Positions 35,201-45,600 of a stretch of DNA of 64,000 nucleotides are shown here, one piece after another. This DNA is from Penaeus vannamei. Taxonomy: Eukaryota; Arthropoda; Malacostraca; Decapoda; Penaeidae. The DNA lies in the NCBI RefSeq assembly GCF_042767895.1, contig NC_091550.1, positions 5,722,359 to 5,786,358 on the forward strand, in the 5' to 3' direction. Position numbers and translations under genes: made by a program. The notes beneath the pieces were generated by a model. It was not told the origin of the DNA and did not search any database. It worked only from the letters and a program-made list of their open reading frames with translations. Every line of letters begins with the position of its first letter. Positions within the stretch are counted from its first letter, which is position 1.

Positions 35201-36857
35201 GAGGGGGAGTGGGCAAAAGTGAGAGGGGGAGGGGGCAAAAGTGAGAGGGGGAGGGGGCAAAAGTGAGAGGGGGAAGGGGCAAAAGTGAGAGGGGAGGGGG
35301 CAAAAGTGAGAGGGGAAGGGGGCAAAAGTGAGAGGGGGAGGGGGCAAAAGTGAGAGGGGGAGGGGGCAAAAGTGAGAGGGGGAAAAGAGCAAAAGTGAGA
35401 GGGGGAGGGGGCAAAAGTGAGAGGGGGAGTGGGCAAAAGTGAGAGGGGGAAAAGAGCAAAAGTGAGAGGGGGAGGGGGCAAAAGTGAGAGAGGGAGGGGG
35501 CAAAAGTGAGAGGGGGAGGGGGCAAAAGTGAGAGGGGGAGGGGGCAAAAGTGAGAGGGGGAGTGGGCAAAAGTGAGAGGGGGAGGGGGCAAAAGTGAGAG
35601 GGGGAGGGGGCAAAAGTGAGAGGGGGAAAAGAGCAAAAGTGAGAGGGGGAGGGGGCAAAAGTGAGAAGGGGAGGGGGCAAAAGTGAGAGGGGGAGGGGGC
35701 AAAAGTGAGAGGGGGAAAAGAGCAAAAGTGAGAGGGGGAGGGGGCAAAAGTGAGAGGGGGAGTGGGCAAAAGTGAGAGGGGGAGGGGGCAAAAGTGAGAG
35801 GGGGAGTGGGCAAAAGTGAGAGGGGGAGGGGGCAAAAGTGAGAGGGGGAGGGGGCAAAAGTGAGAGGGGGAAAAGAGCAAAAGTGAGAGGGGGAGGGGGC
35901 AAAAGTGAGAGGGGGAGTGGGCAAAAGTGAGAGGGGGAGGGGGCAAAAGTGAGAGGGGGAGTGGGCAAAAGTGAGAGGGGGAGGGGGCAAAAGTGAGAGG
36001 GGGAGGGGGCAAAAGTGAGAGGGGGAGTGGGCAAAAGTGAGAGGGGGAGGGGGCAAAAGTGAGAGGGGGAGTGGGCAAAAGTGAGAGGGGGAGGGGGCAA
36101 AAGTGAGAGGGGGAGGGGGCAAAAGTGAGAGGGGGAAAAGAGCAAAAGTGAGAGGGGGAGGGGGCAAAAGTGAGAGGGGGAGGGGGCAAAAGTGAGAGGG
36201 GGAGTGGGCAAAAGTGAGAGGGGGAGGGGGCAAAAGTGAGAGGGGGAGGGGGCAAAAGTGAGAGGGGGAAAAGAGCAAAAGTGAGAGGGGAAGGGGGCAA
36301 AAGTGAGAGGGGGAGGGGGCAAAAGTGAGAGGGGGAAAAGAGCAAAAGTGAGAGGGGGAGGGGGCAAAAGTGAGAGGGGGAGGGGGCAAAAGTGAGAGGG
36401 GGAAAAGAGCAAAAGTGAGAGGGGGAGGGGGCAAAAGTGAGAGGGGGAGGGGACAAAAGTGAGAGGGGGAAAAGAGCAAAAGTGAGAGGGGGAAAAGAGC
36501 AAAAGTGAGAGGGGGAGGGGGCAAAAGTGAGAGGGGGAGGGGGCAAAAGTGAGAAGGGGAAAAGAGCAAAAGTGAGAGGGGAAGGGGGCAAAAGTGAGAG
36601 GGGGGAAAAGAGCAAAAATGAGATGGGGAGGGGGCAAAAGTGAGAGGGGGAGTGGGCAAAAGTGAGAGGGGGGAAAGAGCAAAAGTGAGAGGGGGAGTGG
36701 GCAAAAGTGAGAGGGGGAGGGGGCAAAAGTGAGAGGGGGAGGGGGCAAAAGTGAGAGGGGAAGGGGGCAAAGGTGAGAGGGGGAGGGGGCAAAAGTGAGA
36801 GGGGGAGGGGGCAAAGGTGAGAGGCGGAAAAGAGCAAAAGCGAGAGGGGGGGCGGCA
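32207..36857 (+). repeat. 22-bp G-rich minisatellite, block 1, about 210 copies
   Basis: The unit is CAAAAGTGAGAGGGGG followed by AGGGGG, AGTGGG or AGTGAG (22 bp), with a 23-bp form ending AAAAGAG. Two G runs of five per unit lie on the + strand. The minus strand is open for thousands of codons in overlapping frames (22-residue cycle, PPPLTFAPSPSHFCPLPLSL type), an artefact. The left junction with the 34-bp array is at GAAGTGTGGGCAAAAGTGAG. Confidence 0.97.
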
Positions 36858-38027
36858 GAAGTGAGAGCAGAAGTGCCGGAAAACGAAGTGTAAAGGAAAA
36901 CGAGAGAACTGTAAGTAGGAGAAGAAGTGTGAAGGGAGGGAGACTTAGTGAGCGCAGAAGGATGGTAGAATATGTACACAGAGAAGTGTAGGAAGCGAAG
37001 TGATAGTGTGCAGGGGAAAGTGTGAAAGGAGCACGAAGTGTGCAGGACGAAGTGTGATGGGACCAGAAGTGTGAACAGTAAGTGTATTGAGAGCAGAAGT
37101 GCCGGGAGACGAAGTGTGATGGGACCAGAAGTGTGAACAGGAAGTGTATTGAGAGCAGAAGTGCCGGGAGACGAAGTGTGATGGGACCAGAAGTGTGAAC
37201 AGGAAGTGTATTGAGAGCAGAAGTGCCGGGAGACGAAGTGTGATGGGACCAGAAGTGTGAACAGGAAGTGCATTGAGAGCAAAAGTGTCAGGAGACGAAG
37301 TGTGATGGGACCAGAAGTGTGAACAGGAAGTGTATTGAGAGCAGAAGTGTCAGGAGACGAAGTGTGAACAGAAAGTGTATTGAGAGCAGAAGTGTCAGGA
37401 GAAGAAGTGTGATGGGACCAGAAGCGTGAACAGGAAGTGTATTGAGAGCAGAAGTGTCAGGAGACGAAGTGTGATGGGACCAGAAGTGTGAACAGGAAGT
37501 GTATTGAGAGCAGAAGTGCCGGGAGACGAAGTGTGAAGGACGAAGTGTGAACAGGAAGTGTATTGAGAGCAGAAGTGTCAGGAGACGAAGTGTGAAGGAC
37601 GAAGTATGAACAGGAAGTGTATTGAGAGCAGAAGTGCCAGGAGAAGAAGTGTGATGGGACCAGAAGCGTGAACAGGAAGTGTATTGAGAGCAGAAGTGTC
37701 AGGAGACGAAGTGTGAACAGAAAGTGTATTGAGAGCAGAAGTGTCAGGAGAAGAAGTGTGATGGGACCAGAAGTGTGAACAGGAAGTGTATTGAGAGCAG
37801 AAGTGTCAGGAGACGAAGTGTGAACAGAAAGTGTATTGAGAGCAGAAGTGTCAGGAGAAGAAGTGTGATGGGACCAGAAGTGTGAACAGGAAGTGTATTG
37901 AGAGCAGAAGTGTCAGGAGACGAAGTGTGAACAGAAAGTGTATTGAGAGCAGAAGTGTCAGGAGAAGAAGTGTGATGGGACCAGAAGCGTGAACAGGAAG
38001 TGTATTGAGAGCAGAAGTGTCAGGAGA
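36345..38027 (+). repeat. Segmental duplication, left copy
   Basis: This segment (end of 22-bp block 1, the linker, and the start of the 62-bp array) matches about 40967-42673. In the shared linker and 62-bp part the offset is 4,646 bp with only a few base differences. One extra 23-bp repeat unit in the right copy changes the offset from 4,622 to about 4,645 near 36.5 kb. Divergence begins at GTCAGGAGAC (left) versus GTCAGGAGAA (right). Confidence 0.9.
36858..37055 (+). other. Linker between 22-bp and 62-bp arrays, copy 1
   Basis: About 200 bp of low-copy sequence containing GAAGTGCCGGAAAACGAAGT and GGATGGTAGAATATGTACAC. It is the most distinctive non-repetitive marker in the region and occurs twice. 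Confidence 0.85.
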
Positions 38028-39963
38028 CGAAGTGTGATGGGACCAGAAGTGTGAACAGGAAGTGTATTGAGAGCAGAAGTGCCGGGAGACGAAGTGTGAA
38101 GGACGAAGTGTGAACAGGAAGTGTATTGAGAGCAGAAGTGTCAGGAGACGAAGTGTGAAGGACGAAGTATGAACAGGAAGTGTATTGAGAGCAGAAGTGC
38201 CGGGAGAAGAAGTGTGATGGGACCAGAAGTGTGAACAGGAAGTGTATTGAGAGCAGAAGTGCCGGGAGACGAAGTGTGATGGGACCAGAAGCGTGAACAG
38301 GAAGTGTATTGAGAGCAGAAGTGTCAGGAGACGAAGTGTGATGGGACCAGAAGTGTGAACAGGAAGTGTATTGAGAGCAGAAGTGCCGGGAGACGAAGTG
38401 TGAAGGACGAAGTGTGAACAGGAAGTGTATTGAGAGCAGAAGTGTCAGGAGACGAAGTGTGAAGGACGAAGTATGAACAGGAAGTGTATTGAGAGCAGAA
38501 GTGCCGGGAGAAGAAGTGTGATGGGACCAGAAGTGTGAACAGGAAGTGTATTGAGAGCAGAAGTGCCGGGAGAAGAAGTGTGATGGGACCAGAAGCGTGA
38601 ACAGGAAGTGTATTGAGAGCAGAAGTGTCAGGAGACGAAGTGTGATGGGACCAGAAGTGTGAACAGGAAGTGTATTGAGAGCAGAAGTGCCGGGAGACGA
38701 AGTGTGAAGGACGAAGTGTGAACAGGAAGTGTATTGAGAGCAGAAGTGTCAGGAGACGAAGTGTGAAGGACGAAGTATGAACAGGAAGTGTATTGAGAGC
38801 AGAAGTGCCAGGAGAAGAAGTGTGATGGGACCAGAAGCGTGAACAGGAAGTGTATTGAGAGCAGAAGTGTCAGGAGACGAAGTGTGAAGGACGAAGTATG
38901 AACAGGAAGTGTATTGAGAGCAGAAGTGCCAGGAGACGAAGTGTGATGGGACCAGAAGCGTGAACAGGAAGTGTATTGAGAGCAGAAGTGTCAGGAGACG
39001 AAGTGTGATGGGACCAGAAGCGTGAACAGGAAGTGTATTGAGAGCAGAAGTGTCAGGAGACGAAGTGTGAACAGAAAGTGTATTGAGAGCAGAAGTGTCA
39101 GGAGAAGAAGTGTGATGGGACCAGAAGCGTGAACAGGAAGTGTATTGAGAGCAGAAGTGTCAGGAGACGAAGTGTGATGGGACCAGAAGTGTGAACAGGA
39201 AGTGTATTGAGAGCAGAAGTGTCAGGAGACGAAGTGTGAAGGACGAAGTGTGAACAGGAAGTGTATTGAGAGCAGAAGTGTCAGGAGAAGAAGTGTGATG
39301 GGACCAGAAGCGTGAACAGGAAGTGTATTGAGAGCAGAAGTGTCAGGAGATGAAGTGTGAAGGACGAAGTATGAACAGGAAGTGTATTGAGAGCAGAAGT
39401 GTCAGGAGACGAAGTGTGATGGGACCAGAAGCGTGAACAGGAAGTGTATTGAGAGCAGAAGTGTCAGGAGACGAAGTGTGATGGGACCAGAAGTGTGAAC
39501 AGGAAGTGTATTGAGAGCAGAAGTGTCAGGAGACGAAGTGTGAACAGGAAGTGTATTGAGAGCAGAAGTGTCAGGAGAAGAAGTGTGATGGGACCAGAAG
39601 TGTGAACAGGAAGTGTATTGAGAGCAGAAGTGTCAGGAGACGAAGTGTGATGGGACCAGAAGTGTGAACAGGAAGTGTATTGAGAGCAGAAGTGCCGGGA
39701 GACGAAGTGTGAAGGACGAAGTGTGAACAGGAAGTGTATTGAGAGCAGAAGTGTCAGGAGACGAAGTGTGAAGGACGAAGTATGAACAGGAAGTGTATTG
39801 AGAGCAGAAGTGCCGGGAGAAGAAGTGTGATGGGACCAGAAGTGTGAACAGGAAGTGTATTGAGAGCAGAAGTGTCAGGAGAAGAAGTGTGATGGGACCA
39901 GAAGTGTGAACAGGAAGTGTATTGAGAGCAGAAGTGCCGGGAGACGAAGTGTGATGGGACCAC
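37056..39963 (+). repeat. 62-bp composite repeat, block 1
   Basis: The full unit is four sub-units that each begin GAAGTGT: GAAGTGTGATGGGACCA (17), GAAGTGTGAACAG (13), GAAGTGTATTGAGAGCA (17), GAAGTGTCAGGAGAC (15). Shorter forms of about 59 bp (GAAGTGTGAAGGAC replacing the first sub-unit) and 45 bp (first sub-unit missing) are mixed in. Variants GTGCCGGGAGAC and GTGTCAGGAGAAG mark sub-families. Confidence 0.96.
38157..38900 (+). repeat. 304-bp higher-order repeat inside the 62-bp array
   Basis: The rare variant GAAGGACGAAGTATGAAC lies at 38157, 38461 and 38765, exactly 304 bp apart, with the same order of CCGGGAG and TCAGGAG variants between. This equals five units (62- and 59-bp forms). Confidence 0.85.
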
Positions 39964-41503
39964 TTGGGGCAAAAGTGAGAGGGGGAGGGGGGCAGAAGTG
40001 GGATGGGGAGGGGCAAAAGTGAGAGGGGGGAAAAGAGCAAAAGTGAGAGGGGGGCAGAAGTGGGATGTGGAGGGGGCAAAAGTGAGAGGGGGAGTGGGCA
40101 AAAGTGAGAGGCGGGAGGGGGCAAAAGTGAGAGGGGGAGGGGGCAAAAGTGAGAGGGGGAGGGGGCAAAAGTGAGAGGGGGAGGGGGCAAAAGTGAGAGG
40201 CGGGAGGGGGCAAAAGTGAGAGGGGGAGGGGGCAAAAGTGAGAGGGGGAGGGGGCAAAAGTGAGAGGGGGAGGGGGCAAAAGTGAGAGGGGGGAGGGGGC
40301 AAAAGTGAGAGGGGGAGTGGGCAAAAGTGAGAGGGGGAGGGGGCAAAAGTGAGAGGGGAAGGGGGCAAAAGTGAAAGGGGGAGGGGGCAAAAGTGAGAGG
40401 GGAAGGGGGCAAAAGTGAGAGGGGGAGTAGGCAAAAGTGAGAGGGGGAAGGGGCAAAAGTGAGAGGGGGAGGGGGCAAAAGTGAGAGGGGAAGGGGGCAA
40501 AAGTGAGAGGGGGAAAAGAGCAAAAGTGAGAGGGGGAGGGGGCAAAAGTGAGAGGGGGAGGGGGCAAAAGTGAGAGGGGGAAAAGAGCAAAAGTGAGAGG
40601 GGGAGGGGGCAAAAGTGAGAGGGGGAGGGGGCAAAAGTGAGAGGGGGAGGGGGCAAAAGTGAGAGGGGGAGTGGGCAAAAGTGAGAGGGGGAGGGGGCAA
40701 AAGTGAGAGGGGGAGGGGGCAAAAGTGAGAGGGGGAAAAGAGCAAAAGTGAGAGGGGGAGGGGGCAAAAGTGAGAAGGGGAGGGGGCAAAAGTGAGAGGG
40801 GGAGGGGGCAAAAGTGAGAGGGGGAAAAGAGCAAAAGTGAGAGGGGGAAGGGGCAAAAGTGAGAGGGGGGAGGGGGCAAAAGTGAGAGGGGGAGGGGGCA
40901 AAAGTGAGAGGGGGAGTGGGCAAAAGTGAGAGGGGGAGTGGGCAAAAGTGAGAGGGGGAGTGGGCAAAAGTGAGAGGGGGAGGGGGCAAAAGTGAGAGGG
41001 GGAGGGGGCAAAAGTGAGAGGGGGAAAAGAGCAAAAGTGAGAGGGGGAGGGGGCAAAAGTGAGAGGGGGAGGGGACAAAAGTGAGAGGGGGAAAAGAGCA
41101 AAAGTGAGAGGGGGAAAAGAGCAAAAGTGAGAGGGGGAGGGGGCAAAAGTGAGAGGGGGAAAAGAGCAAAAGTGAGAGAGGGAGGGGGCAAAAGTGAGAA
41201 GGGGAAAAGAGCAAAAGTGAGAGGGGAAGGGGGCAAAAGTGAGAGGGGGGAAAAGAGCAAAAATGAGATGGGGAGGGGGCAAAAGTGAGAGGGGGAGTGG
41301 GCAAAAGTGAGAGGGGGGAAAGAGCAAAAGTGAGAGGGGGAGTGGGCAAAAGTGAGAGGGGGAGGGGGCAAAAGTGAGAGGGGGAGGGGGCAAAAGTGAG
41401 AGGGGAAGGGGGCAAAGGTGAGAGGGGGAGGGGGCAAAAGTGAGAGGGGGAGGGGGCAAAGGTGAGAGGGGGAAAAGAGCAAAAGCGAGAGGGGGGGGGG
41501 GCA
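39964..41503 (+). repeat. 22-bp G-rich minisatellite, block 2, about 70 copies
   Basis: Same family as block 1, with variants such as GCGGGAGGGGGCAAAAG and GGGCAGAAGTGGGATG near the left edge. It abruptly interrupts the 62-bp array at GGGACCACTTGGGGCAAAAG. The right part is inside the segmental duplication. The frames at 39633-41928 on the minus strand are artefacts. Confidence 0.96.
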
Positions 41504-42673
41504 GAAGTGAGAGCAGAAGTGCCGGAAAACGAAGTGTAAAGGAAAACGAGAGAACTGTAAGTAGGAGAAGAAGTGTGAAGGGAGGGAGACTTAGTGAGCG
41601 CAGAAGGATGGTAGAATATGTACACAGAGAAGTGTAGGAAGCGAAGTGATAGTGTGCAGGGGAAAGTGTGAAAGGAGCACGAAGTGTGCAGGACGAAGTG
41701 TGATGGGACCAGAAGTGTGAACAGTAAGTGTATTGAGAGCAGAAGTGCCGGGAGACGAAGTGTGATGGGACCAGAAGTGTGAACAGGAAGTGTATTGAGA
41801 GCAGAAGTGCCGGGAGACGAAGTGTGATGGGACCAGAAGTGTGAACAGGAAGTGTATTGAGAGCAGAAGTGCCGGGAGACGAAGTGTGATGGGACCAGAA
41901 GTGTGAACAGGAAGTGCATTGAGAGCAAAAGTGTCAGGAGACGAAGTGTGATGGGACCAGAAGTGTGAACAGGAAGTGTATTGAGAGCAGAAGTGTCAGG
42001 AGACGAAGTGTGAACAGAAAGTGTATTGAGAGCAGAAGTGTCAGGAGAAGAAGTGTGATGGGACCAGAAGCGTGAACAGGAAGTGTATTGAGAGCAGAAG
42101 TGTCAGGAGACGAAGTGTGATGGGACCAGAAGTGTGAACAGGAAGTGTATTGAGAGCAGAAGTGCCGGGAGACGAAGTGTGAAGGACGAAGTGTGAACAG
42201 GAAGTGTATTGAGAGCAGAAGTGTCAGGAGACGAAGTGTGAAGGACGAAGTATGAACAGGAAGTGTATTGAGAGCAGAAGTGCCAGGAGAAGAAGTGTGA
42301 TGGGACCAGAAGCGTGAACAGGAAGTGTATTGAGAGCAGAAGTGTCAGGAGACGAAGTGTGAACAGAAAGTGTATTGAGAGCAGAAGTGTCAGGAGAAGA
42401 AGTGTGATGGGACCAGAAGTGTGAACAGGAAGTGTATTGAGAGCAGAAGTGTCAGGAGACGAAGTGTGAACAGAAAGTGTATTGAGAGCAGAAGTGTCAG
42501 GAGAAGAAGTGTGATGGGACCAGAAGTGTGAACAGGAAGTGTATTGAGAGCAGAAGTGTCAGGAGACGAAGTGTGAACAGAAAGTGTATTGAGAGCAGAA
42601 GTGTCAGGAGAAGAAGTGTGATGGGACCAGAAGCGTGAACAGGAAGTGTATTGAGAGCAGAAGTGTCAGGAGA
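40967..42673 (+). repeat. Segmental duplication, right copy
   Basis: Matches the left copy at about 36345-38027, including the linker with GGATGGTAGAATATGTACAC and the same order of 62-bp unit variants (several 62-bp units, then alternating 45- and 62-bp units). The duplication explains why the two array types alternate twice. Confidence 0.9.
41504..41700 (+). other. Linker between 22-bp and 62-bp arrays, copy 2
   Basis: Near-identical to 36858-37055, offset 4,646 bp. The small plus-strand frame at 41440-41637 crosses it but has no recognisable domain. Confidence 0.85.
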
Positions 42674-45600
42674 AGAAGTGTGATGGGACCAGAAGCGTGA
42701 ACAGGAAGTGTATTGAGAGCAGAAGTGTCAGGAGAAGAAGTGTGATGGGACCAGAAGCGTGAACAGGAAGTGTATTGAGAGCAGAAGTGTCAGGAGACGA
42801 AGTGTGATGGGACCAGAAGTGTGAACAGGAAGTGTATTGAGAGCAGAAGTGTCAGGAGACGAAGTGTGATGGGACCAGAAGTGTGAACAGGAAGTGTATT
42901 GAGAGCAGAAGTGTCAGGAGACGAAGTGTGAACAGAAAGTGTATTGAGAGCAGAAGTGTCAGGAGAAGAAGTGTGATGGGACCAGAAGCGTGAACAGGAA
43001 GTGTATTGAGAGCAGAAGTGTCAGGAGACGAAGTGTGATGGGACCAGAAGTGTGAACAGGAAGTGTATTGAGAGCAGAAGTGTCAGGAGAAGAAGTGTGA
43101 TGGGACCAGAAGTGTGAACAGGAAGTGTATTGAGAGCAGAAGTGTCAGGAGATGAAGTGTGAAGGACGAAGTGTGAACAGGAAGTGTATTGAGAGCAGAA
43201 GTGTCAGGAGACGAAGTGTGATGGGACCAGAAGCGTGAACAGGAAGTGTATTGAGAGCAGAAGTGTCAGGAGACGAAGTGTGATGGGACCAGAAGTGTGA
43301 ACAGGAAGTGTATTGAGAGCAGAAGTGTCAGGAGACGAAGTGTGAAGGACGAAGTGTGAACAGGAAGTGTATTGAGAGCAGAAGTGTCAGGAGACGAAGT
43401 GTGATGGGACCAGAAGCGTGAACAGGAAGTGTATTGAGAGCAGAAGTGTCAGGAGACGAAGTGTGATGGGACCAGAAGCGTGAACAGGAAGTGTATTGAG
43501 AGCAGAAGTGTCAGGAGACGAAGTGTGATGGGACCAGAAGCGTGAACAGGAAGTGTATTGAGAGCAGAAGTGTCAGGAGACGAAGTGTGATGGGACCAGA
43601 AGTGTGAACAGAAAGTGTATTGAGAGCAGAAGTGTCAGGAGAAGAAGTGTGATGGGACCAGAAGTGTGAACAGGAAGTGTATTGAGAGCAGAAGTGTCAG
43701 GAGACGAAGTGTGATGGGACCAGAAGCGTGAACAGGAAGTGTATTGAGAGCAGAAGTGTCAGGAGACGAAGTGTGATGGGACCAGAAGCGTGAACAGGAA
43801 GTGTATTGAGAGCAGAAGTGTCAGGAGAAGAAGTGTGATGGGACCAGAAGTGTGAACAGGAAGTGTATTGAGAGCAGAAGTGTTAGGAGAAGAAGTGTGA
43901 TGGGACCAGAAGTGTGAACAGGAAGTGTATTGAGAGCAGAAGTGTCAGGAGACGAAGTGTGATGGGACCAGAAGTGTGAACAGGAAGTGTATTGAGAGCA
44001 GAAGTGTCAGGAGACGAAGTGTGAAGGACGAAGTGTGATGGGACCAGAAGTGTGAACAGGAAGTGTATTGAGAGCAGAAGTGCCGTGAGACGAAGTGTGA
44101 TGGGACCAGAAGTGTGAACAAATAGTGTATTGAGAACAGAAGTGTCAGGAGAAGAAGTGTGATGGGACCAGAAGTGTGAACAGGAAGTGTATTGAGAGCA
44201 GAAGTGTCAGGAGACGAAGTGTGATGGGACCAGAAGTGTGAACAAGAAGTGTATTGAGAGCAGAAGTGTCAGGAGACGAAGTGTGAACAAGAAGTGTATT
44301 GAGAGCAGAAGTGTCAGGAGACGAAGTGTGATGGGGCCAGAAGTGTGAACAAGAAGTGTATTGAGAGCAGAAGTGTCAGGAGACGAAGTGTGATGGGACC
44401 AGAAGTGTGAACAAGAAGTGTATTGAGAGCAGAATTGTCAGGAGACGAAGTGTGATGGGACCAGAAGTGTGAACAAGAAGTGTATTGAGAGCAGAAGTGT
44501 CAGGAGACGAAGTGTGAACAAGAAGTGTATTGAGAGCAGAAGTGTCAGGAGACGAAGTGTGATGGGGCCAGAAGTGTGAACAAGAAGTGTATTGAGAGCA
44601 GAAGTGTCAGGAGACGAAGTGTGATGGGGCCAGAAGTGTGAACAAGAAGTGTATTGAGAGCAGAAGTGTCAGGAGAAGAAGTGTGATGGGGCCAGAAGTG
44701 TGAACAAGAAGTGTATTGAGAGCAGAAGTGTCAGGAGAAGAAGTGTGATGGGACCAGAAGTGTGCACAGGAAGTGTATTGAGAGCAGAAGTGTCAGGGGA
44801 AGAAGTGTGATGGGACCAGAAGTGTGAACAAGAAGTGTATTGAGAGCAGAAGTGTCAGGAGACGAAGTGTGATGGGACCAGAAGTGTGAACAAGAAGTGT
44901 ATTGAGAGCAGAAGTGTCAGGAGAAGAAGTGTGATGGGACCAGAAGTATGAACAAGAAGTGTATTGAGAGCAGAAGTGTCAGGAGACGAAGTGTGATGGG
45001 ACCAGAAGTGTGAACAAGAAGTGTATTGAGAGCAGAAGTGTCAGGAGAAGAAGTGTGATGGGACCAGAAGTGTGAACAAGAAGTGTATTGAGAGCAGAAG
45101 TGTCAGGAGACGAAGTGTGATGGGACCAGAAGTGTGAACAGGAAGTGTATTGAGAGCAGAAGTGCCGCGAGACGAAGTGTGATGGGACCAGAAGTGTGAG
45201 CAGGAAGTGTATTGAGAGCAGAAGTGTCAGGAGACGAAGTGTGAAGGACGAAGTGTGAACAGGAAGTGTATTGAGAGCAGAAGTGTCAGGAGACGAAGTG
45301 TGATGGGACCAGAAGTGTGAGCAGGAAGTGTATTGAGAGCAGAAGTGTCAGGAGACGAAGCGTGAAGGACGAAGTGTGAACAGGAAGTGTATTGAGAGCA
45401 GAAGTGTCAGGAGACGAAGTGTGATGGGACCAGAAGTGTGAACAGGAAGTGTATTGAGAGCAGAAGTGTCAGGAGACGAAGCGTGAAGGACGAAGTGTGA
45501 ACAGGAAGTGTATTGAGAGCAGAAGTGTCAGGAGACGAAGTGTGATGGGACCAGAAGTGTGAGCAGGAAGTGTATTGAGAGCAGAAGTGACGGGAGACGA

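Noticed and set aside
25906..36837. Minus-strand open frame of 3,643 codons, with similar giants at 28418-37282, 28803-36770 and 25506-28667
   Set aside because: They run over 31-, 34- and 22-bp arrays whose periods are not multiples of 3, so the frame cycles through all phases. Residues are only those encoded by C/T-rich repeats, several frames are open at once, and no domain or splice signal supports them.
39633..41928. Minus-strand frames of 535-724 codons in 22-bp block 2
   Set aside because: Same composition artefact as block 1; three overlapping frames are open together.
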